Source: Lanius collurio (Eukaryota; Chordata; Aves; Passeriformes; Laniidae). From it: 64,000 bases of DNA. Location of the stretch: the NCBI GenBank assembly GCA_020086605.1, contig JACBWW010000004.1:36195322-36259321 (forward strand), given 5' to 3'. The translations under genes and the position numbers were made by a program. The notes beneath the pieces were generated by a model, which ran no database searches, had not been told where the DNA came from, and saw only the letters and a program-made list of their open reading frames with translations. Below are positions 26,601 through 38,600 of the stretch, in pieces. Each line of letters begins with the position of its first letter. The first letter of the stretch is position 1.

Positions 26601-29600
26601 ATACTGCAACAGTTGCACGTGTAATCTCAGAAACAGCATCCATAAAAAGAGTGAATATTTTTTAAAATCCAATCACATAAAACTCTAGAGCAGGTAAAGA
26701 AAGACAGGCCTTATTTAAAATGTTCTGTTAACTTTAAGTTTCAATATACACTGACATATAAAAGTCAGTTCTTCACTTCCCAGCTTTCACAGATGACTTC
26801 AGCTCTCCAAGCCGAAGTCCACAAACCATTGAGCCACTGGGGCGTGTAAGTTTATAATTTGTATATACAGTACTATTACTACAAAACAGAGGGAAAACAC
26901 ACTTTACTAATAGTTGCCTCCATTTGCTCCCCTCTGACTTCCACTACATCAAAATATATTACAATTTCTAAGACACACTAACCAAGTCAGAAACACATTC
27001 TGAGCAACACAGGATCAATCAATAAGGCCATTCACCCAAATATTATGCTCAACATTGTAAGCTTTTCTAAATCAAGCTTGTTCTAATTACCAAGCTAACT
27101 AAAAACACAAAATCAAGCAGCCTGTGACAAACAGCTGCAGAGGCTGACAGCCAGGGGGGCTGCACACTCAAGTCATGGCAATGTTTGCAAATGCTGCTGT
27201 GACTGCAGGCAGCCAGGCGAGCTGAGCTGCGGTGCTCCCCACGCACACCCCGGCGCTCCAGCAGCACGAGAGGCTCCAAGGCACCGCACGTGCGGCCGCC
27301 CTCGTGCCGTCAGGAGTCGTGATTCCCAGAATAGCTCTCCTCACTACAACCCCAAAATATCCACTCTGGCTGAAGCTGCACAAAGAGTTGGTTGGGGAAC
27401 AATCCCAAGCTGTTTCAGGGGGAAGCACAACATGAAGGGTGGGAAGGTTGCTATTGTGTAGCAGGCAGCATCACAAACTCCCCTTCCTTCTCTGCTCTTT
27501 CCCCAACACTGTTTTCAACATCCCCAACAAGAATTTTTTTTTATATTCATTGATGTACTTGTTTTTACTAACCATGAAGATATAGCTATTTTTAATTTAT
27601 TAAATCGTTTTTGGAAGGTAATATGGGCTATTTCCCATACTTCCTATTACATTTCCTTTTCCTTAATGTCATAATTATTGTCTGACTGTGACAATGTGTA
27701 CACTTGATATGTGCATACATGTAGACATAAATTTTGCATCACTTTTTGCAAAACGAAGACTAAATTCTTCAGCCATATACTTACTAGAACAGTAGTGATT
27801 AAAAAAAAAAAAAATCAACATTTTTTTCAGATTTAGGCTCAACAGAATGAATTTCAGAAAGACTAGAAAAAAATACCTTGTAAGAAGAATTTAAAGTTAC
27901 TCATAGAGACTGAAAGGTGTCATACCATGGATTAACAAAAAAAAATTGCCCTTACTCTCACATCAATTTGAAGACATCTAAGTCAGTCACTCTACTTGAA
28001 TTAAAGCAAATTTAAGAAGGGAAACAAGTTTCTAGGCTAATTTAGCATTATCTTGTATACCTCCAATTCAGCACCTCCAGTAAAATGTTTGCTGTATCCC
28101 AAAAACAGGCATTTAAAAGCACAGTTTTCAGGGTTCTCCAAAGTGTTACTTGTAAGGGAGAATACTTTGTTAATTAGTCCTCATGTACTGCTCAAAGTAA
28201 TGGAGCAGGCAGGTCAGCACTGGAAGTGTGGCACATGCTTAAGGAGTTACACAGCAGGCATACTTTTACACAGTAGCTACACCATATTGAAATCTGTTTA
28301 TTTCTCATGTTCAAGGACTTCTTTTTAAGAATTCATTGTGCAAAACAAATCAACCAAGTTTCCTTTCTCTATGTAGAGGTACTAACTAGCTTTTTTTTCC
28401 TCGCCACAACATATTCCTGAAAAAGCATAACAGTGATTATCACCATTTCCTCAGCAGAGAAGTCTATCAGGGATTTTTACAGCTTTGACAGATAAAGAGG
28501 ACTTGATGTAATGGAACTTAACCTGCTAAAAAAGTGACATAAGACTAAAATACACATTCATAGAAGGAAGTTGCAGAAGGAGGACAGCACTGTTTGCATC
28601 ATTCAGTCCTTTCTTGTGCCAGAGACAGAATATTCCCTGTAGACACTTAAAAGGCCTAATTTTAAGTCTCTCGGTGATAGAGCTTCCACCAATTGGCTTA
28701 AACCAGATTTGCAAAGCAGACTTTCACCCAATCCAATGTGACAACAATCCAGTACTTATCTTTTCATGTAATGTTCAGCTTATTTTACACTGAAAGTGAT
28801 AAGCAATAGATTGCAGCTTTCATGTTAACAGAAGTTATTTAATGGCCTAGAGACCAGCACAAGGGCTCTTGTTTTGGCATCCCTAGAGGCTTATGTTACA
28901 AATAGGTTGTTAGCAGAGATAAGCATTGAGTTTCTCTGTGTTACAGAAAATGCAACCTATTCCCACACCCAACTACTGCCAGGCAGAGGCAGAAGTGACC
29001 CTGAACGCTTGCAGGGATGACAATTCCTGGTTGTTCAAGTGTGGGCTTCAAAAGTACCAATGAAGTCACCAGCCTATTGATCCACTTACCTAACATGTAA
29101 AACTTTAAGACTCAAGAAACCATTAGGTCCCAGAGTTAGTCCTTGTCCTTATCCTACAGGCACAATATACAGAGCACATGAGAAGAGGAAGAGGCTACTT
29201 CTGCTGTGTTTACATTCAGACAAGGAAACCCAAAACACCTAATTCACATTTAAATAACCTTTACACATTTCTTTCCCTGGACTTTCTGGGTTTACAGACT
29301 ATTAATAAATACTGCATAGAAACACACTGGCAGTGAGGTTCACAGCAAGCACCTTCTTTCTGGAAGAGGCTCACTCGAGTCCTGCCAGGTGTGAGAAAGC
29401 ACCATCTCCTAGAGCTTGCCAGGTCACCTACTGTTATGTGAGCCCATGACACTGACCAGTAAACTTCCTTAAACTAGTTTTCATCCTTAAAACCACCTGT
29501 GACAAGTGATCTGTTATTCTATATGCTGACAGATAATAAGGAAACAAAGTCCTTCTGCAAGGGTATCACTAGTCATCTGCAGAACATTTTACATGTGACT

Positions 29601-32600
29601 TGTCCTACCAAGTTGCTGCCTCAAAACTCTCCTAAGAGGTGAAGTAGTTCTAGGAGCGCATCCTGTGGCTTGCAGGACATCTGTCAAGTGTTTCTAAGTT
29701 TTCTGCTCAATTTCTACAAATTAACCCAGGCAAAGCATCACTGAGAAAATTCAAAAGATAATGAAAAAAGAAGGACTAAGGGGGAAAATCCAGCCAAAAC
29801 CACAGAAGCAGAATTCTTCTTAAAGAAGAAGGAAATTAAAAATAAGCTCCCTTTCCAATTGTTCTATCTTTTATATCAGGGTTCATCTATTTAATTTATT
29901 AAAAAATTAATAAAAATTAATGCAGTTTGAATCCTCTGTCAGCTCTCTACAATGCCAACTGCTCCTTAAGTAAGTGGCTCACACAAGGAAAAACCAGAGA
30001 GCTTTCTTCACTTCATCCAAGGGAAACTTTCTTCAGAGATAAAATCCAAGAGCTCATTTTGAATCAAAGATCCTCACACTACAGCTTCATGTGAAAGGCG
30101 ACTCCAGTGCATCAAAACAAGTCTAAAATACTTGAAGCTATTTTGCCAAGTTCAAGAAATACATGGGGATATCAAGTATGTCAAGCTGAACTGGGCTCAG
30201 ATGATAGAAGGCTGAAAACACGTTCATTACCTTGAAATAGATCACAAAAAGTCAGAATAACTGCTGGATTCACTTAAGTCTTCAAGTTAAGCTCAGGAAA
30301 GTGAACCTTGTGATTTCTGTGCAAGAATCTAAGATGTCCCCTTCCTCACAGAGCTTGTCTGCATTTCAACCTCTTCTATTAAACACAAATATTCTTACTT
30401 GACAGCTCCAAAATGTGAGGAGGATTTACCAGGGCACAGCAGGGAGGAAAACCAAGTGGCAGGGCAGAGATGAAAGAGCCAAGTGCTCCAAGGGAGGTGC
30501 AGGTGAGCATCTGCAGGGGTCAGATTTCTCAGTCACAGCCCATTTGTTGCAGTGGGTCATGGTAAGGGATGGGGCACAAGCACAGGGGTCAGCATCAGGT
30601 CTGCTTCAGAATGCTGCCCCACAACCTAGTTACCAATAAAACTGTAAAACACACTTGCCTAGGAAATAGAGAAGAAACATTTTTGGTTTTGGCATCTCAT
30701 CCCATTTTTGTACTCAAAAATCATGCCCGAAAAATAAGAAGACATCAGATCCCAAGTATAAGCATGACAGTTATCAGTTTACAATACTCAAAATCTAATG
30801 GTTAGAGAGTAGTTCACGATGAAACTACCATGACTGAACAACTTAGATACACTACATGCTGGGCTGAAGAAATTTATTGGAATGAAATAGTCAGCTACAC
30901 AGATTTTAATTGCAAAAAAACTATATTTCTTTGTAAAAGAAACCTATATTTTCTTATAGACATGTAGCAGAATCAAGGTTTTGGACATTAGTTTTCCAAC
31001 AATGTGAAAGGCTTACAGCCTATTCCAATTAAATGTTCATTTGTGAGAATACACTGGAAAAACAATTGATTTCTCTCAATTCAAACAATTTATCCGGAGC
31101 CAATTTTAGCACCTGGGTGTACATAACACTAAACCACCAACTTTAAAGCAGTAAAAAGGAATTTCCTTTAATTATATAATAATTGATGACAAATTCAGAA
31201 TCTGCCACGTTGCTTTTACATTCACTCACCTACAAGCAAATAGCTACTTAGACTTGCAAGTAGAAACACTAGCAAGCTACAACAGTTTTATCTTGGCTCT
31301 TGCAACTCATGCACAACTCCATGACCTGTCCTGTGAAGCTACCAGCTAACAAATGCACACCAATACCAAATTCTTTTAACAATTTCCCTATTGACAAACT
31401 TTGAAGTTTTTTGCCTTCTAATCTGGTCTGCACTACATTCTGCATATTGCTGCCCTTAGGTAATGAGTTTCTACAGCATAGTTCTCAATTCTCAGAACAA
31501 ACCTATCCAGTGCAGTAACTGAAGCTTTTCTGCCTGCAAATCCATGGTTCAAGAACCAACTGCTGGCACAGAACACCTGAGATGTCTCAGACCACGCTTG
31601 TTATTAAATACAGCAAATCAAGGAATGGACTCATTATGTGGCACTCAAACAATTGTCTCCATTCAGAGAGAAATTTTCTTTCTGATGCTCCCCGAACCTT
31701 TGGAAGTGTTTAACAATGCAATGCTTACAGACACTTCAGAAAAGTGCTGGAACAGTGAAGCAGCATGAACTAAACTAGACAAGAATTTTTTATAGTGACC
31801 TTAATAGTCTGTGCTTGTGCGTGACAACTTGATTAAAAGACCAAATATACTTCCATAAAACTTATATAATTCCTCATAAAGGTTGTCCCTGACAACTGAA
31901 TAAGAAATTCAAAATTTCTTCTTTGGTCAGCGACTGATACTCTGTTTATTAGGGAACAGAAAGCAGAATTTCTCTTTCATGGCAAATCCTACAACACCTA
32001 AATACTCTGTAAAAAAAACAGCTTTAAAACATGCTTGAAAACTCAGTGAAAAAAAATCTTCTAAAGTCTTTAACTACTTGTAATTAACCCACTAATTTTT
32101 GTTACTCAAAGTGAGCTGCATGTTCAGAACATCTGGCATTCCTGTAACATCAGTTCAGCCACTTAAATGTGCATATGCACATAAAAAAAAAATCAGCTCC
32201 AGGTCAGCTAGCATTTAACATGCAGAAAGATGTATCAGTACTTCCCTTATGATGGTGGTTATACAACTTGCATTTTGTAAACAGATGTCACGCCTAGTTG
32301 AAGTCTATCCTATGAGTGGAAGAAGAGTCTTCTGAAATAGAATGAAAGCACCTGATGAAAAGCCCTCTCATTATTTGTGGCAGTGCATCTATCCCATTCA
32401 GTAGGATAAGCATGAGACTACATAGTGAAAAGGAGGAGGAAACCAAAAACATGCACAGAATCACACAATTTAAAGAACTGGAATTAGTTAAACAGCCATT
32501 CTTCCTTAATGTGATTAAGAGTCATTACTCAAGAGGAGCAAGCTCATGCCAATTTGAAGAACAATGGTCCACCATAAAGAAGTTTAAAGCTACCTTAGAA

Positions 32601-35600
32601 GCCTGCAAGTGAACCACTCAAGTAATTACAGCCTTAGCATTAAAAAAGTCATGCACCTTATATACCACAACATCTGAACACACTGCAGAGACCACCTGAG
32701 ACTGAATACAAGACAATTCTGTCCAGACAAAACCTAGCAGGATCTGAAAGTGCAACTTAGGCTTGCTTGATTATGCAGACTATCCTAATCCTTCAGCATA
32801 TGCCACAATGAACAAGGTATACTTTTCAGTAGCTCAGTGTTGTCAAAAGAAGTGTTCTGAAAAGCCAGTGTGAGTCATCTCATTTCAGAATGGTTTAGGA
32901 AAGGAAGCAGAAAAATGTTTGGGTGAGGCCTAACAGTAATTATGTATTACAGGCTGCTTCACATAGGTACGTGTAGCTATTTTTTTAATCTGAGAACCTC
33001 CCCCAGCAGCTATCATGGAAGTGCTGAAGCTCCAAGCAGTAGATTTATCTGTCTTGTCAGCATCATTCTTAATTCCCAGGGAGAAAGAGATATCCACCAC
33101 TGTTACAGAAAGGGTTGTGACCACTTTCAGGAAGCTTGTCACTTCATACATAGGTGTTTGTTTCCAGAACAAGATTATTTGTAGAAACTTCTTTCAGTTA
33201 TAGTTTTATCTTGCAAAACAACTTTATGTAATGTTGCTAGAAACGTGACTGCACATGCCCACACTCATGCAGCAAACTATCATCCAGCTACTGCAGTGAA
33301 CCACCGAAAAAACCACCTTGTTGCAGCTTCTTTACGTGTTGGCAACAATTGTCAGCAGTTATACAGGTTACCCAGGCAGTGACACCTCTTCTGCTGCATT
33401 TACACTGTCACTGCATTGATCAGAGCATCACAGGTAGGTCCAGACACTGCACTGGCAGCCTTAAATGCAGGATACTAATGAACAATACCAATTACTTCCA
33501 AATCAGTGGAAGATAGAACTTGATGACAGCTTTGCTGTAAGAAGGAATGCTCTCTGCAATTTATACATTGAAATGATGACTTTTCTGTCTAGAAAACACT
33601 TTCATATGCTATCTTACACTGGACTAAAAATCAGAGATAGCGACATTTTTATCAATAGAACTGTATGCCCTGGCTTTCACAGAGCTAACACAACAGCTAC
33701 TGTGCAGCAAGTTGAAGTCCTTGAGTGTTTCAGCCATCCTTCCATTCACTCAGCAGCCCCTTACAACCTAGTACAGGACAGTGTATTGATGCTTGACTTA
33801 GGGGATTGTGCTTTACAGTAAAGCAGTGCCACTAACAAATTCACTGAAATTTTTAATAAACTAAAGCCAAAATTATACATTTATGACCTTGGAAATAGAG
33901 TGGTTCTTACCACTATCTGCATTATATACACAGACTATTTTAGAAAGCCTAAGCAAGACAAGGGAGAGTAACACATAAGTATCATCTTAAAGATTTCTTT
34001 ACCCAACATCATTATGCTGAGAAACCTGTTTCATAGTACACAACTCCTACTCCTGCTTATCAAAACCTTTTCAGAGTTACATTCTCCCTTTATCTTAACA
34101 TACTCTGCACAAACTAATAACCTTGCATGAAGTATGCCTTAATAAAAGAGATATAGATTAGAAGAGGAATTCTTGTGTGTTAGATTACATTTTGCACTGA
34201 TTGGAAAATCATTTGTCAGCATGAGACTTGAGGATGCTTTTTCCTAACTGATTCTGTACAAATATCCAGTTGTGATTGAAATACTAAAGTTGCTCCTTTA
34301 TTTTTCCCTTACAGCCATTTACTTCACACTTACTGAAGAAACAACGTCTAATACAGGTTCTTAAACATATTAACTCATTCCATATAATCTTATGACTGTG
34401 AACACTCATCATCTCAAAAGAGCTCACTGGTCCCTAATCTAATCTTTGAGTAGTTTATTCAAACAAAACAAAAAAAGAGTGAGGAGGGGCAAGCTACCCA
34501 CAATAAATTTGTATACTTGGTAAGAAAACAAGTAACATAAGGAAAATGCTTTCAACAGCTTCTAATGGCAAAGAAATCACCCTTATGGCTGGAGCCCATG
34601 AAATCAAACTTGTTTTAAACTGAGGGAATATTCAGATGGAGAAATGACTGCCTGTTTCTTGTCTTATTATGATTTTAGACAGCTACTACTATGTGAATAG
34701 GTAGTACTTCAGTCTTGCCTGGCAAGCTGTTCTTATGGAAGACTAACAGTTTTAGGAGTACTTATTCCACAATTAAGTCCTATTATTCTCAGAAGTTATA
34801 TATGAACAGCTGTAAAATTGATCTGCAAAGCCTTTACCACTTACATCTGTAACATTTGCCCTGTGCACAAGAGCAAACCTTTTCCAAAATCAGAGCATAT
34901 ATTAGCAGGTATGAAATTCACGTGCAATTGCATTTATTTATAAGCATGCCAATGAAGTTTAGGGAAGAAGCTTTAACTCACTTATTTCAGTAGAAACTTG
35001 GTCCAGTTTATCTTTTGACCTACTGATTAGAACCACCTTCAAGCCACGTTTTGCTAACTGCAAGAAAACAAAACAGGAGACATTAGAATAGTCATAAATC
35101 ACTTCCAAGTTAGTATCCTAATCAAAAGAATTGCAAAATTCATCAAACATTGCAACAATATATGACCAGCAAGTCTGAAAAAAAATACAATTTTAAATAG
35201 TCGAAGGGGAAAACCAGGACAAATACTTCCATGTTATTTCTTACTTAATCCCTTCACACCACATTTATTATCTTCTCAGTCATCCAATATAGGTGGATAG
35301 GCACATTTATAAAATAGAAAGTGAATAGTAGATATTTTACAGAACTTTCACACTACCTCTGCAAGTCAGAGCATTATTACCCATAATGAAGTTTAACATG
35401 CCAAGTTAAGAGATCCATGGTTACTTGAACATCTGTGTTGCAACTCAATACTTCCTCCCTTTGGTAAGGCTCCACTCCTACTTTGTACTATTCATAGGTA
35501 TTACAGTTAATTTACTTCTGAAACTCTTAGGGAAGCTAGCTGTGGAACTTAAGCTACAGCCAGAACATACCCTGGTCATCAAATCAGACCTACCACTGCA

Positions 35601-38600
35601 AGTTTAAAATGGGATCTAACATCTCAATTGAAAAGCATTTGCAGGAAAACAGTTACACATCTGAATTACTCTGCAATGAAAACAATGTGATTACTATAAG
35701 TAGAAACAATATACCTATCTACAATTCAAAGCAACACTACCTTTTCGGACACTTAAGGCTTACATACAAATAACACATATGTTGTCATTGCTCCAGTAAA
35801 ATTTCTTCACTGCCTTTGGAAGCTGATGAGAACTGCTCTTCAATGGAATTTTTAAAAACCACCATAAGAAAAATCCCAACCAACCAACAAAGCACGCAGA
35901 CCCAAAAACCTCGAAACACCACAGCATACTACAGCAACAACCCAAAGTGGCTTAAAGCCATGTACTTTTGTAGCAGGAGTGTGCAAACCAGTAGTGATTC
36001 TGTCAGAGAGACGTATGACAGAGTTCATCAGTGAACTCCGTACTTTACTCCCATGTGTGATCTCTAAGCAGTAGAAATCTCATAGGGTGAGGTGTGGTGA
36101 AACCAAAAACACAGCAGGAATCACTGACAAACAGCTGCCATGTTCAGGCTACAGGCAACCTAAGCTTTCTGCTCCAGAAAATGACGTGGTGTTACAAGGA
36201 TTACTGTCTAAAAGGGATGAACACAACCATCCACCTGCAGATAAGCACCCAGCTCACTGGAACACATTTTACATGAAGCCCACAGTACGCTTGGAAGGCA
36301 CCAGGAAGAAGGGAATAGCACTCTCATTCCACAGGATCAAGGCAGTGAAGGCCTTGATTACCTAACCTGTCAGGACAATCTAACAGTAATCTATTCAGAA
36401 TCCAAAATAACTGTGGTCCCATGAGGCAAAAAAGCCCCAGAGATCTTCCTCATGGATGCAAAGCTCCAGGCTGTTGACAGAACAGTTTGCTCCCTTTCAG
36501 CAGTCATGACCTTTGGGCTCTCAGACTGCTTCAGTAGGTATCTGGGCATAATGGAAAAGTATCCAGCTGTACTTGTCTCAAAAGCCAAGGTAGTGAAGTG
36601 ATGCCAAGCCATCCAGTTAGTAGAGCTTCACCACATTTAGAGAACTTCCACCACAAGAGTGAGCTTGAGAGAAACCACTGATATGTTCACACTAAAGGGA
36701 TGCACTCTGAGAAGTATATCTGAAATCTGGAAACAGAAACCCATTTGCAAGTGGAGTTCTAATTAGTAGAGAGCACATGAAACAGCCAACAGAAGACCCT
36801 GTAACTACAAACTAATAGCACCAAGAGAAGTAATCAAACTTGGAAAAGATACAGCACTTGACATCAAGTTCAATTAAGGTGCTTGATACAACTGGACTAG
36901 TTTCTGTTGAGCACTCTGCCTTCATTGGTAGATACCTAGTTGGCTGAAAGGAAACACAATTATTCAAAGAGAGAAAATGATCCCCAAGATCAGGTACTAG
37001 TTACATTTTCATATAGGAATCAAGGAAGACCCACTTGCTTTGTAGATAACCTGTACTTGTCCCTTTGGCCAATATTCTCAGGGTCCTGAAAAGGCCAAAT
37101 GACAAGACCTTAAAACTTAACTTAAAAACTCACCCAGAGTAGCACATGTTGGCAAGATAATCATGTAGCCTAAGGATTGATGCAAGCAAGGGTCACCATT
37201 CTAATGGAGCTGATGCATGGAGGTGTTTGATTTCCTTAAAAGCCATGTTAGTGACTACCACTTTTTCCACTTTGGTAGCAAAACGCAGCTGCTGTTTAAA
37301 CCCTTTCTCTCCAGAATGGAAAATAATGACATTAACAGCCAACCAAAGCAATGTTAAAGCTCTTGTTAAAGTAGACATAGGAAGAGATTCTAGAAGTACA
37401 ATACTAAACAGCTGTACATAGTAGAGTACTGCAGAGTATGCAATGGGATCACAACCTCTAGTTTATCACCAGCACACAAAAATGGCCAAGATGAAATTTA
37501 TACTAATGATTTTCAAAAGCAAACAGAAGATACCGATAGAGGGGCAACAAATAGCGCCTCTTGACTACATCCTCAAAACATGAAACCTTGCACAAAGGGG
37601 TGATGTAGCAATGATAAGGGTATCAGTGCTGGGCAAAGATTAAAGGTCATAATACTGCAAGAGTGAAAATGTAAAAACAGCTCTTTGCTTGGAAAAGGAA
37701 AATAATCTACAGAGCAGATTATAACCCAAGAATCCTCACACTCATAAAAGCTCTTCCATCACTTTCCAGTGAGACCATATCAAACTTTCAAAGAGGCAAT
37801 TCTCAACATACAGTTACAATTCTCACAAATTCCTCCAAGGAAAAGAAAGTTGTCTGCATAACTATAATCACAGCCATCAGGGCCCAAGCAGCCATATGCC
37901 AGTGGAATTTATAGTAGCCAGAAGGGAATTTTTAGTAGAAAATCAAGCATCTGTTGGCAGCCTTCTGAAGATATCTCTAGAGTTAATTTAAAGATTGAGA
38001 AGTCTTTTCAGGTATTCCACATTTTGCTCTACAACCACACTTGACTTTATCAAGTATTCTTCATCTATCTAAGCTGTCAAATGATGGATTTGTATTTTAT
38101 TCTAAATAAACACATAAGTAACAATAATAAATACAACTCATGAACAGTATGTTTTATTCTATGGCCCAAGAAAGAGTATCTGTACCTTTTGGGGTGCTCT
38201 ATGCCTACAGCAACCACTGCAAGGCAGCCGTAATAAACATGATTTTCCAACAGTATCTCATACTTGTGATGGCTTTCCTAATGGGGATTTGAATGCAGGA
38301 GCCTACTAGCAGCACACATTCGTACTCAAAAGCAGCCTAGTTCTTAGAGACATTCATTACAGAACATAAAGCAAGCTGTAGTTTTATTCACCCAGTAATT
38401 TAACATATAGATCCTGAAATTAATCTCCCACGATGTCCAGGGGGTGTCTGCCACACGAGAGGGCTTCCTCCTGACAATGCTCTGCTGTGGGCACAGTGAC
38501 CTCCTTCCACTTGTTCTATAGACATTCAAAATTAAGTGTTGCATCCTTTGCTTCAGTGCCATGTAACTGGGCTATCTGGCACGTATGAGCTACGAGCAGT

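Noticed and set aside
33465..33821. 118-codon plus-strand ORF in intron 3
   Set aside because: No domain or family resemblance and antisense to the gene; expected by chance.
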